Positions 27,817-36,218 of a stretch of DNA of 64,000 nucleotides are shown piece after piece. Source of the stretch: Roseivivax isoporae LMG 25204 (GTDB lineage Bacteria; Pseudomonadota; Alphaproteobacteria; Rhodobacterales; Rhodobacteraceae). Location: contig NZ_JAME01000004.1 of assembly GCF_000521865.1 (NCBI RefSeq), positions 62,001 to 126,000 on the forward strand. Direction: 5' to 3'. The notes beneath the pieces are model-generated. The model had not been told where the DNA came from. It made no database searches and worked only from the letters and a program-made list of their open reading frames with translations. Each line of letters starts with the position of its first letter. Within the stretch, counting starts at the first letter, position 1. The translations under genes and the position numbers were made by a program.

Positions 27817-28329
27817 TCAGGCGGCGCGGTCACGCACCCGCGCGCGGGCCCAGGCAAAGAGCGCCTCGGGCTCGGGCGCCAGTTCCTCCGCCATGCCGTC
27901 GGCGATCTGCAGGAACGCCGCACGGTTCGCGTCGGACACCGACACCAGCACCGGCACGCCCTGCGACAGCGCCTCGCCGATCACCGGCAGGAAGCCGCGG
28001 CCGTCGCATTCCTGCTTGCCGAACTTGTTCACGATCAGCAGGTCGACGCGGGCATCGAGCGCGCCCGCGACCATCGCCGCCGCGCGTTCGAGCCCGTCGG
28101 GATCGAGCCGGCAGCCGCGGGCATGCTCGCCCAGGTCCTGGCTGATGCGCACGCGGCGCGTGCCCGCGAGCACGTGCAACTCCATGTGGCAGTGGCGACG
28201 CCCCGGGCGCTCGATGTTCTCCTGCACCGCGCCTGCGAGGTGGAGCCCCGCCTGCTGCAGGCGGCGGGCGAGTGCCGCCACCATGGGATCGGTGCCGCCC
28301 CGCTGGCGGCAGGTGAAGAACCCGAGCAT
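27817..28329 (-). CDS. DUF2478 family nucleotide-binding protein, molybdenum-associated
   Basis: A 170-aa protein that lies convergent to the fdh operon and divergent from fdhD. Its N terminus (MLGFFTCRQRGGTDPMVAALARRL) takes the place of a P-loop, and DLLIVNKFGKQECDGRGF is the family hallmark. DUF2478 proteins are NTPase-like and sit next to molybdenum enzyme or molybdate genes. GGGGAGA precedes the ATG. A role in molybdenum cofactor handling is inferred from neighbourhood only. Confidence 0.8.
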   Translation of the reverse strand: MLGFFTCRQRGGTDPMVAALARRLQQAGLHLAGAVQENIERPGRRHCHMELHVLAGTRRVRISQDLGEHARGCRLDPDGLERAAAMVAGALDARVDLLIVNKFGKQECDGRGFLPVIGEALSQGVPVLVSVSDANRAAFLQIADGMAEELAPEPEALFAWARARVRDRAA

Positions 28330-28405
28330 CTGATCTCCCCGTGAGCGGGCCTTGCGGACCCGCGGCGCAGCCGACAAGATGCGCCGGAAGGAGGATACCG
28401 CCCCC

Positions 28406-29278
28406 ATGCCCGACCGCAAGCCCATCCTGCCCGACCCGACGGATCCGCGGCTGACGCGGGCGGTCCTGGGGCGCGACCATACCGGCGCCGAGGTCGAGAT
28501 CGCGGTGGTCGAGGAGCGCCCGCTGACGATCTTCCTCAACAGCCAGGAGATCGTGACCGCCATGACCATCGGCGATCACCCCGATTACCTCGCCGTGGGA
28601 TTCCTGCGCAACCAGGGCATGCTGCGCGACGACGACGTGGTGACCGGCATCGACGTGGACGAGGAGACCGAGGTCGTCGTGGTGCGCACCGAGCGCGAGA
28701 CGCGGCACGAGGAGAAGCTGAAGAAGAAGACCCGGACCTCGGGCTGTGCGGTGGGCACCGTCTTCGGCGACATGATGGAGGGGCTCGAGGGCCTGACCCT
28801 GCCCGCGGCCGAGTGCCGGACGAGCTGGCTCTATGCGCTCGCGCGCGAGATCAACACGATGCCGTCGCTCTACCTCGCGGCCGGCGCGATCCATGGCACG
28901 GTGCTGTGCCAGGCCGACCGCCCGCTCGTCTACATGGAGGATGTCGGGCGCCACAACGCGGTCGACAAGGTGGCGGGCTGGATGTTCCGCGAGGACGTGA
29001 GCCCCGCGGACAAGATCCTCTACACCACCGGCCGGCTCACGTCCGAGATGGTCATCAAGACCGCGCTCATGGGCATCCCGGTCCTCGCCTCGCGGTCGGG
29101 CTTCACCGCCTGGGGCGTCGAGATCGCCCGCCAGGTCGGGCTGACGCTGATCGGGCGGCTGCGCGGCCAGCGGTTCGTCTGCCTCGCGGGCGAGGAGCGG
29201 CTCGTGCGCGATGCCGATCCGGGCGCCGTGTCGGACGAGGGGACGCGCCACCGGCGCAAGGCGGCGGCCCTTGACTGA
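28406..29278 (+). CDS. fdhD: Formate dehydrogenase accessory sulfurtransferase FdhD
   Basis: A 290-aa protein that transfers sulfur to the molybdenum cofactor so that formate dehydrogenase becomes active. Family segments are EIVTAMTIGDHPDYLAVGFL, MPSLYLAAGAIHGTVLC, YMEDVGRHNAVDKVAGW and YTTGRLTSEMVIK. E. coli FdhD has a CxxC pair on the catalytic loop; here the loop reads TSGCAVG, leaving one Cys (C114). AAGGAGG stands 11 nt before the chosen ATG; an in-frame ATG at 28379 is an alternative. It overlaps mobA by 8 bp. Confidence 0.93.
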   Translation: MPDRKPILPDPTDPRLTRAVLGRDHTGAEVEIAVVEERPLTIFLNSQEIVTAMTIGDHPDYLAVGFLRNQGMLRDDDVVTGIDVDEETEVVVVRTERETRHEEKLKKKTRTSGCAVGTVFGDMMEGLEGLTLPAAECRTSWLYALAREINTMPSLYLAAGAIHGTVLCQADRPLVYMEDVGRHNAVDKVAGWMFREDVSPADKILYTTGRLTSEMVIKTALMGIPVLASRSGFTAWGVEIARQVGLTLIGRLRGQRFVCLAGEERLVRDADPGAVSDEGTRHRRKAAALD

Positions 29279-29891
29279 CCTCCTGCCCGCGGTGGTGCTG
29301 GCCGGCGGCGCGGCGACGCGGATGGGCGGCGGCGACAAGCCGCTCCGCACGCTTGCGGGGCGCCCCATCCTCGCCCACGTGCTCGACCGGATCGGTCCGC
29401 AATGCGGGCCGGTGGCGCTGAACGCGAACGGCGATCCCGCGCGGCTCGGGGCGTGGGGCCTCCCGGTCCTGCCCGACACGCTGCCCGACCGGCCGGGTCC
29501 GCTGGCCGGCGTGCTGGCCGGGCTCGACTGGGCGGCGGACCTCGGGGCGGAGGCCGTGGTCAGCGTCGCGGGCGACACGCCGTTCTTCCCCGCGGATCTC
29601 GTGGCCCGGCTGCGCGGGGCGGCGGCGCCCTCGGGTCTCGCCCTGGCCGCGACGCCCGACGCGGAGGGCGTGCTGCGGCGGCACCCGACCTTCGGGCTCT
29701 GGCCCGTGGCGCTGCGCCACGACCTGCGCGCCGCGCTCGGGGACGGGCTGCGCAAGGTGGTGCTCTGGACCGACCGCCACGGCGCGGGCACGGCGACCTT
29801 CGCGACCGATCCGTTCGATCCCTTCTTCAACATCAACCGCCCCGAGGACATCGACGCCGCCGAGGCGCTGCTCGCGGGGGCGGCGCGGTGA
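29271..29891 (+). CDS. mobA: Molybdenum cofactor guanylyltransferase
   Basis: Links GMP to Mo-molybdopterin to make the bis-MGD cofactor used by formate dehydrogenase; 206 aa. The nucleotide-binding motif LAGGAATRMGGGDKPL is near the N terminus, and SVAGDTPFFP and FNINRPEDI are family motifs. The start is taken as TTG 29271, because the LAGG motif begins about ten residues later. Upstream in-frame codons lie inside fdhD and read as non-family sequence. It overlaps fdhD and mobB (GTGA), showing translational coupling. Confidence 0.92.
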   Translation: MTDLLPAVVLAGGAATRMGGGDKPLRTLAGRPILAHVLDRIGPQCGPVALNANGDPARLGAWGLPVLPDTLPDRPGPLAGVLAGLDWAADLGAEAVVSVAGDTPFFPADLVARLRGAAAPSGLALAATPDAEGVLRRHPTFGLWPVALRHDLRAALGDGLRKVVLWTDRHGAGTATFATDPFDPFFNINRPEDIDAAEALLAGAAR

Positions 29892-30382
29892 GGGTCTACG
29901 GCGTCACGGGGTGGAAGAACACCGGCAAGACCGGGCTGGTGGTCCGGCTGGTCGCGCATTTCGCGGGACAGGGCCTGCGCGTCGCCACGGTCAAGCATGC
30001 CCACCACGCGACCGAGACCGACCGGCCGGGCACCGACAGCTATCGCCACCGCGAGGCCGGCGCGGCCGAGGTGCTGGTCGCCTCACCGCATCGCTGGGCG
30101 CTGATGGCCGAGCTCGCGGGGGCGCCAGAGCCGCCGCTGTCCGAGCTCCTGGGGCGGCTCTCGCCCGCCGACCTCGTGCTGATCGAGGGCTACAAGTCCG
30201 AGCCGCACCCGAAGATCGAGACGCACCGGGCTGCCGCCGGCCGCGATCTCTTGGCGCCGACGTCCGCGTCGGTGCGTGCGGTCGCGTCCGACACGCCGCT
30301 CGACGGGATCGGCGTGCCGCTCTTCGATCTCGACGACACCGCCGGCATCGCGGCCTTCATCGCGGCCGAGGTCGGCCTGTGA
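29888..30382 (+). CDS. mobB: Molybdopterin-guanine dinucleotide biosynthesis adaptor protein
   Basis: A 164-aa GTP-binding partner of MobA. The P-loop GWKNTGKTGL lies at residues 8-17. TVKHAHH, DSYRHREAGA and VLIEGYKSEPHPKIETHR are typical MobB segments. The GTG start overlaps the mobA stop. MobB is not essential in E. coli but helps MobA and may deliver cofactor to the apoenzyme. It overlaps moeA in the same GTGA manner. Confidence 0.92.
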   Translation: MRVYGVTGWKNTGKTGLVVRLVAHFAGQGLRVATVKHAHHATETDRPGTDSYRHREAGAAEVLVASPHRWALMAELAGAPEPPLSELLGRLSPADLVLIEGYKSEPHPKIETHRAAAGRDLLAPTSASVRAVASDTPLDGIGVPLFDLDDTAGIAAFIAAEVGL

Positions 30383-31944
30383 GGGTCGTGGTCATCGACG
30401 GCGCGCGCACGGCCTGGGCCGAGGGCGACGCGACGGGGCTCGATCCCGTGGACCTTGCCGCCGACGTGGTGGGCGTGGGACCGGAGAGCGCGGGGCAGCC
30501 GGGCGTGGCGCTCGACCCCGCGGCGCTCGCGGCCGAGGCCGAGGCCGAGGCGCGCCGGTCGGGCGGCGCGCCCGAGGCGTGGCGGATGCGGCTCGCCGCG
30601 GCCGCGCTTCTCGCCATCGCGCGGTCCGGCACGCCGCCGCGGGTGCTCGACGCCGTGGCGCTCAGGCGGGCGGTGCCGTCGACGCTGGTGCCGCCGCGCC
30701 TGCGCGACGATTGTTTCGCCATGCCGCAGGGCGTCGCGTGGATCCCGGTCGACGACGCGCTGGCGCGCCTGCGCGCGGGACTGCACGCGGTCACGGGATC
30801 CCATACGGTGCCGCTGGCGGATGCCGGGGGCCGGGTGCTGGCGCGCGAGGTCACCGCGCTGCGGTCGAACCCGCCCGCAGCGAACGCGGCTGTCGACGGC
30901 TACGGGTTTGCCCACGCGTCGATTGGCGTGGGGCCGCAGCGCCTGCCGCTCGTGCGGGGCCGGGCGGCGGCGGGCCAGCCCTTCGCCGGGGCGGTGCCGC
31001 CGGGCGCGGCGGTGCGCATCCTGACGGGCGCGATCCTGCCCGAGGGCGTCGACACCGTGGTGCTCGAGGAGGACTGCGCCAGCGACGGTGCGGCGGTCGT
31101 GTTCGACGGCCCGGTGAAGCCCGGAGCCAACACTCGCCGCGCGGGCGAGGACGTGGTGGCGGGCACGCCGGCCTTCGGCGCGGGCCACGTGCTGCGGGCG
31201 CCGGATCTCGCGCTCCTGTCGGCGCTCGGGGTGTCCGAGGTGCCGGTGCGCGCGCGGCTCCGGGTTGGGGTGCTGTCCACCGGCGACGAGCTTGCCGACC
31301 GGGTCGCGGCGGACGCGCCGCCGCACGTGATCGCGGATGCGAACCGGCCGATGCTCCTGTCGCTGCTCGCGGGCTGGGGGATCGACGCGGTCGATCTCGG
31401 GCGGGCGCCCGACGATGCGGACGACATCGCGCGCCGGCTCGACCACGGGGCGGCGACGTGCGACGCGATCCTCACCTCGGGCGGCGCCTCGGCCGGGGAC
31501 GAGGATCACATGTCGCGGCTCCTGCGCACGCGGGGCACGCTGCAGAGCTGGCGCATCGCGCTGAAGCCGGGACGTCCTCTGGCGCTGGCGCTCTGGGACG
31601 GCGTGCCGGTCTTCGGCCTGCCCGGCAACCCGGTCGCGGCCTTCGTCTGCGCGCTCGTCTTCGCGCGGCCCGCCCTGTCGATGCTGTCGGGGGCGGGGTG
31701 GACCGAACCCCCGGGTTTCACCGTGCCGGCGGCATTCTCGAAATCGAAGAAGCCGGGCCGGCGCGAGTTCCTGCGCGCCCGGCTCGACGCGCAGGGCCGG
31801 GCAGATGTGTTCCGGTCCGAAGGCTCGGGACGCATCTCGGGCCTCGCCTGGGCCACGGGCCTGGTGGAGCTGCCGGATGGCGCAGCCGAGATCGCGCCGG
31901 GCGACCCGGTGACGTTCCGGCCCTATGCGGGCTTCGGCGTCTGA
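30379..31944 (+). CDS. moeA: Molybdopterin molybdenumtransferase MoeA with N-terminal extension
   Basis: Inserts molybdenum into molybdopterin. The protein is 521 aa, about 110-120 longer than the usual 400-410. The extra N-terminal part (residues 1 to about 115) is rich in Ala and Glu and has no recognised domain. The MoeA core follows: NAAVDGYGF, GAAVRILTGAILPEGVDTVVLEEDC, VLSTGDEL, TSGGASAGDEDH and PVFGLPGNPVAAFV. The GTG start overlaps the mobB stop, so the extension is really translated in this arrangement unless an internal start is used. It ends 3 bp from the convergent TusA-like gene. Confidence 0.9.
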   Translation: MRVVVIDGARTAWAEGDATGLDPVDLAADVVGVGPESAGQPGVALDPAALAAEAEAEARRSGGAPEAWRMRLAAAALLAIARSGTPPRVLDAVALRRAVPSTLVPPRLRDDCFAMPQGVAWIPVDDALARLRAGLHAVTGSHTVPLADAGGRVLAREVTALRSNPPAANAAVDGYGFAHASIGVGPQRLPLVRGRAAAGQPFAGAVPPGAAVRILTGAILPEGVDTVVLEEDCASDGAAVVFDGPVKPGANTRRAGEDVVAGTPAFGAGHVLRAPDLALLSALGVSEVPVRARLRVGVLSTGDELADRVAADAPPHVIADANRPMLLSLLAGWGIDAVDLGRAPDDADDIARRLDHGAATCDAILTSGGASAGDEDHMSRLLRTRGTLQSWRIALKPGRPLALALWDGVPVFGLPGNPVAAFVCALVFARPALSMLSGAGWTEPPGFTVPAAFSKSKKPGRREFLRARLDAQGRADVFRSEGSGRISGLAWATGLVELPDGAAEIAPGDPVTFRPYAGFGV

Positions 31945-31947
31945 GGC

Positions 31948-32178
31948 TCAGCCGCCCTTGCGGATGAAGTGGTAGGTGACGCCGTCGCCCTCCTCGGCGC
32001 CGAGATAGGCGTGACCGGCCTCGGCGCAGAAATGCGGCACGTCCACCACCGCGGCGGGATCGGTCGCGGCGAGCCGCAGCACCGCGCCGGGCGCGAGGGG
32101 GACGAGCCGCTTGCGCGCCCGCAGGACCGGCAGCGGGCATTTCAGCCCGACGGCGTCCACGTCCTCGTCGCTGTGCAT
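31948..32178 (-). CDS. TusA-family sulfur-carrier protein
   Basis: A 76-aa protein with the sulfur-carrying motif LKCPLPVLRARK, Cys14 being the persulfide site (CPxP). The typical second half, FCAEAGHAYLGAEEGDGVTYHFIRK, is present. E. coli TusA serves tRNA thiolation and also sulfur supply for molybdenum cofactor. Because it closes a locus with FdhD, MobA, MobB and MoeA, a sulfur supply to FdhD or cofactor synthesis is likely. A general role cannot be excluded. Confidence 0.85.
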   Translation of the reverse strand: MHSDEDVDAVGLKCPLPVLRARKRLVPLAPGAVLRLAATDPAAVVDVPHFCAEAGHAYLGAEEGDGVTYHFIRKGG

Positions 32179-32242
32179 GTGCCGTCCTCCGTTCCCGATG
32201 CCCGGTCCGCGCGGCGGACGCTAGCGCCCCGGGCGGGCGACC

Positions 32243-34036
32243 TCAAGCGGTGCGGTGCGCGGACCGCGCGGCGGCCCAGGAGAGGAGGTCGCCGCGGTCG
32301 AGCGGCGGCGACACGTAATATCCCTGCAGGAGGTCGCAGCCCATCTCGCGCACGAGCCGCGCATGTTCGGCGGTCTCGATCCCCTCTGCGGTCATGGGGA
32401 TCCCGAGGCCATGGCACATCTCGGCGATGGCGCGGACCATGGCGCCGGCGCCGCGCGTGTCCTCGAGCGCCGCGCGCACGATCTGGCTGTCGAGCTTGAC
32501 CCGGTCCGGCCGGATCTTGAGCAGGGAGGTGAGCGAGGCGCGGCCGCTGCCGAAATCGTCGACCTCGATCAGGATGCCGCGCTCGCGCAGGGCGTCGAAC
32601 ACCCACGCGATTTCGTCGAAGTCGCGGTCGACATCCACCGCCTCGAGGATCTCAAGGCTGAGGCGGAAGCCGTCGCAGGGCCCGGACGGCAGTTGCTGGA
32701 CGAACGGCCCCTCGGTCAGGCGGCCCATGCTGACATTGACCGACACGGTCGAGAGCGCATGCCCCGCCGCGACCAGAGCGCGGCCGGTGGCAATCGCGTG
32801 GTCGCAGATCAGCCGGTCGACGGTGGGCACGAGGCCCAGATCCTCGGCGATGCCGAGAAAGGCCTGTGGCCCGAGCAGGCCGCGGACCGGGTGGCGCCAG
32901 CGCGCGAGCGCCTCGAAGCCCACGAGCGTTCCGTCGGCCGCATCCACCTGCGGCTGGTACTGCGCCTCGATCTCGCCGCGGGAGAGCCCCGCGAGCAGGT
33001 CGTCGGACAGCGCCTTGCGCGCCTCGACCCGGTGGCGCAGGTCTGCGTTGAACAGCAGGTTGCGGTTGCGCCCGCCCTTCTTGGCCTCGTAGAGCGCGAT
33101 GTCGGCGTCGGCCTGCATCCGCGGCAGGTCGGCGGCGGGGCCAAGCGCGATGCCGATGCTCGCCCCGAAGCGCAGCGTCTTGCCGTTCCAGTCCACGGGT
33201 TCGCTGCACTGGCTGAGGATGCGCTGCGCGGCGGCCATCGCCCGGCGCCGGTCGCAGGGCGGCGTGAGCACCAGCACGAACTCGTCGCCGCCGACGCGTG
33301 CCACGACGTCCTCGCGCCGGACGCTGCGGGTCAGAACCTCGGCCACGCGGCGCAGCGCGAAGTCGCCGGCGGCATGGCCGAAGACGCTGTTGATCGGCTT
33401 GAAGCGGTCGAGGTCCACGTGCAGGAGACCGAAGCGCGCGGATTTCGGGCAGGTGCGGGCAAGCTCGGCCACCGCGCGTTCCAGTCCGCGGCGGTTCCGC
33501 AGGCCGGTGAGGGAATCGGTGGTCGCCGCGACCTCGAGCGCGGCGGCCTTTTCCCGCAGTTCCTGCTTGCGGCGCTTGATCTCGGTCACGTCCACGCGGA
33601 ATCCGGCCGTGTCGCCGTTGGGCAAGCGGACCTCGTGGATCTGCAGGTGGCGCCCGCCGGGCAGTTCCTGCGCGATGGGCCCCCGCGGCGCGCGGTGCCG
33701 TTCGAGCCGTTCGGCGAGCCACGCCTCTTCCCGTCCCGCGGCCTCGGGATACTGGCCGTGGGCGAGGCCCGCGCGCAGGATCTCCTCGAACGTGGCGCCG
33801 ATGCGGATCGCGCCGGCGGAGGCGGCGTAGAGGTCGCGGTACTTGGTGTTGAAGAGCGCGACGCGGTCCTCGGCGTCGTAGAGGACGAAGGCGTCGGGCA
33901 GCGCCTCGATCGCGGCCCAGAGCCGGTCCTCGGCGGCCCGTGCGGCCCGGCGCGCGCCGGCCAGTTCGGCGGCACGCCGCCAGCGGCCCTGGGCGGCCGA
34001 TGCGTCGTCGGGGCGCGGTGTCCCTGCCTCAGTCAT
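32243..34036 (-). CDS. PAS-GGDEF-EAL cyclic-di-GMP signalling protein
   Basis: A 597-aa cytosolic protein. The order is an N-terminal helix, a PAS-like domain (about residues 45-155, with PDAFVLYDAEDRVALFN), a GGDEF domain and an EAL domain. The GGDEF motif is intact (RVGGDEFVLVL), suggesting diguanylate cyclase activity. The EAL signature is FEALARW, and NVS, EILEA, VDDFGSG, KLD, AEGIE and QGYY are all present, suggesting phosphodiesterase activity too. No membrane segment is seen. The ATG at 34036 is chosen; a TTG 18 bp upstream is possible. Not clearly linked to its neighbours. Confidence 0.9.
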   Translation of the reverse strand: MTEAGTPRPDDASAAQGRWRRAAELAGARRAARAAEDRLWAAIEALPDAFVLYDAEDRVALFNTKYRDLYAASAGAIRIGATFEEILRAGLAHGQYPEAAGREEAWLAERLERHRAPRGPIAQELPGGRHLQIHEVRLPNGDTAGFRVDVTEIKRRKQELREKAAALEVAATTDSLTGLRNRRGLERAVAELARTCPKSARFGLLHVDLDRFKPINSVFGHAAGDFALRRVAEVLTRSVRREDVVARVGGDEFVLVLTPPCDRRRAMAAAQRILSQCSEPVDWNGKTLRFGASIGIALGPAADLPRMQADADIALYEAKKGGRNRNLLFNADLRHRVEARKALSDDLLAGLSRGEIEAQYQPQVDAADGTLVGFEALARWRHPVRGLLGPQAFLGIAEDLGLVPTVDRLICDHAIATGRALVAAGHALSTVSVNVSMGRLTEGPFVQQLPSGPCDGFRLSLEILEAVDVDRDFDEIAWVFDALRERGILIEVDDFGSGRASLTSLLKIRPDRVKLDSQIVRAALEDTRGAGAMVRAIAEMCHGLGIPMTAEGIETAEHARLVREMGCDLLQGYYVSPPLDRGDLLSWAAARSAHRTA

Positions 34037-34148
34037 GGCGCCGATCTGTCCCAAGCCCTGGTCCCGCGGACCACGAGGGCCATGGATGCACCAGAAAGCT
34101 TACGAAGCCGTTAGTGCGCGCCGCCCGGGTCGGGCGGCGCGCGGTCGC

Positions 34149-35441
34149 TCAGTTGCCCGGGGTGAGCTTGTGGATCATGCCCTCGTCGACCGCGGTGTAG
34201 AGGCTGCCGTCGGGCCCGAGCACCAGCGAGCGGAAGCGGCCCGCTTCCATGGGCAGGGTCATCTCGGTCACGTCCACGACCTCGGTGCCCTCCTCGTTGA
34301 ACTCGATGACGTCGATCCGCTGGCCGATGGGCGTCCCGCCGAAGCCGATGCCCATGATGCCGACCGCCATGGCGCCGTTCCAGTCGCCCCACTGCTCGCC
34401 CTCGAGGAAGACCGCCGAGGAGGTGCCCTGCGACCAGCCGTTGTTGGTCCAGACCGGGGGCATGGCGTCGGGATAGGTGTCGAAGTCGGTCATCGGCATG
34501 AAGGCCGCGCGCTCGTAGCGGTTCATCCCGTCGTTCTGGTTCGGGCTGTAGCCGCAGTAATCGTCGGGGCAGTCGCCGCGCCCGGCCATGTTCGGACGCG
34601 GATCCCAGCCGCCGTTCCCGCCATTCGTGAGCACCGTGATCTCGTCGGAATGCCAGGGCCCGTGCTCGGCCGTGATCGTGGCGCCGGTGTCCGGATGGAA
34701 GGCGATGCCCTGCACGTTGCGGTGCCCGTAGGTGTAGGTGCGCGGGTCGAAGCCCTCGGGCGGGCTGTTGTCGGGGTGTCCGTTGCCGTCGGTGTCCATC
34801 CGCAGCACCTTGGAGCCCATGATGGTCGGGCTCTGGGGGATTTCCTCGTTGTGGTTGTCCCCGGTGGTGAGCCAGAGCGCGCCGTCGGGGCCGAACCGGA
34901 CCCGGCCGCCATTGTGCGCGCCGGGGCCGCCGAACGGATGGTCCGAGGCCGCCATCTTGTAGGGCACGTCATCGACGATGTCGGTGCGGTCCGACACGCC
35001 GGTGAAGTCCTCGTTCACCACGAGGCGCATCAGCCGGTTGGTGTGCGGGTCCGACATGTTCGAGGTCGAATAGACGTAGATGCGGCGGTTGTCGGCGAAG
35101 GACGGATCGACCGCCACTCCCATCATGCCGGCCTGGCCCTCGCAGAAGAGGTCGTCGGCGGTGTCGGGATAGCTCTCGCTGCCGCCCATGCCGAGCAGCG
35201 CGTTCACCGTGCCGTCGGGCATCCGCACCGACAGGCCCTTGCACTTCTCGGTGAAGAACATCGTGCCGTCCTCGAGGAAGGCCATGTCCCACGGGTTCTC
35301 GAGATCCTCGAGCACGACCTCGTGCTGCAGGCTCGTGGTGTTCATGCCCGACTGCGCGAGGGCGGCGGTCGCGGTCATCGCGGCCCCCGCGACGACCGGC
35401 AGGACAAGCGCGGCGAGGGATCTTCTCGGTGGTTGAAGCAT
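34149..35441 (-). CDS. PQQ-dependent soluble sugar/aldose dehydrogenase-family protein
   Basis: A 430-aa exported protein with a signal peptide (RRSLAALVLPVVAGAAMTATAALA) and a six-bladed beta-propeller. Typical features are NPWDMAFLEDGTMFFTEK, GMMGVAVDPSFADN, HNGGRVRFGPDGALWLTTGDN, YGHRNVQGIAFHP and AEHGPWHSDEI. These are the substrate- and PQQ-binding strands of soluble glucose/aldose sugar dehydrogenases. GGGAGGAAACA precedes the ATG. A cytochrome c gene lies just upstream on the same strand and could take its electrons. The substrate is unknown. Confidence 0.88.
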   Translation of the reverse strand: MLQPPRRSLAALVLPVVAGAAMTATAALAQSGMNTTSLQHEVVLEDLENPWDMAFLEDGTMFFTEKCKGLSVRMPDGTVNALLGMGGSESYPDTADDLFCEGQAGMMGVAVDPSFADNRRIYVYSTSNMSDPHTNRLMRLVVNEDFTGVSDRTDIVDDVPYKMAASDHPFGGPGAHNGGRVRFGPDGALWLTTGDNHNEEIPQSPTIMGSKVLRMDTDGNGHPDNSPPEGFDPRTYTYGHRNVQGIAFHPDTGATITAEHGPWHSDEITVLTNGGNGGWDPRPNMAGRGDCPDDYCGYSPNQNDGMNRYERAAFMPMTDFDTYPDAMPPVWTNNGWSQGTSSAVFLEGEQWGDWNGAMAVGIMGIGFGGTPIGQRIDVIEFNEEGTEVVDVTEMTLPMEAGRFRSLVLGPDGSLYTAVDEGMIHKLTPGN

Positions 35442-35614
35442 TGTTTCCTCCCTGAAACGTGCGCCGTCGGCCGGGCGCCGGGCCATTCTGCGATGACGCT
35501 GCGTCAGGCCGACTCTCGGGACGGTAGAAAAGAAGGAAACACCCGGCAGCTTATTTCGTCGCCCGAAGGGGTTGCGGCGGGGGCCGGGTCGGATCCGGCC
35601 CCCCGGCGCGGGGC

Positions 35615-35929
35615 TCAGTCGAAGGCAGTGGTGATGTAGCCCGCGAGGTTCGCGATGTCGGCGTCCGACAGCTCCTTCGCGTGCGGGATCATCAGCATCG
35701 AGTTCGGGCCGATCTTCTCGCCGTCGCGGTAGCGCTCGAGCCGCTCGGTCAGGTAGTCCGCGTCCTTGTCCGACAGCCGCGGATAGCTCGCGATCCCCTG
35801 CGCCTTCGGGCCGTGACAGTTGCGGCAGACGCCCTGGTAGGTTTCCTCGCCCGCCGCGATGTCGGCCTCCGCATGGGCCGCCCCCGCACCGCCAAGCGCG
35901 AACAGGACCAGGAACATGGCGCGTTTCAT
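35615..35929 (-). CDS. Small periplasmic class I cytochrome c (c553-like)
   Basis: A 104-aa exported cytochrome with a signal peptide (MKRAMFLVLFALGGAGAAHA) and one heme site, CRNCH. The distal ligand Met is in MLMIPHAKELSD. The protein has the length of cytochrome c553/c5-type carriers. It lies 173 bp upstream of the PQQ dehydrogenase on the same strand, making an electron-acceptor role for that enzyme reasonable, though the gap may hold a separate promoter. Confidence 0.88.
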   Translation of the reverse strand: MKRAMFLVLFALGGAGAAHAEADIAAGEETYQGVCRNCHGPKAQGIASYPRLSDKDADYLTERLERYRDGEKIGPNSMLMIPHAKELSDADIANLAGYITTAFD

Positions 35930-36218
35930 GTGATGACTTCCCCTCGAGGCCATTGCGCAGGATGCCGCGCGCCGGCCGGTCCGGTCGCGCCAGATCCCGA
36001 CGCTACCGGTTCCGCGGCGTCGATCAAGCCGATTGTCGCGGGGTCGTATCGGGCTCGCGGATGCGGCGGAAGCACTTTTGCCGCGGGCGGCGAGCCTCTA
36101 CATACGGAACCGGACCGCCCGCCCGCGCGTCCAGAAAGGCGGCACCGCCGGGTACCGCCCGCGGGGGCGCCGGTCATCCGTCACAGCCGCGCCGGGTGGC
36201 GCGGGAACGAGGTCCCTC

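Noticed and set aside
35930-36218. Possible small gene in the 289-bp gap between the cytochrome c and CNNM genes
   Set aside because: Open frames there lack a ribosome site and family-like sequence; I see only probable promoter space.
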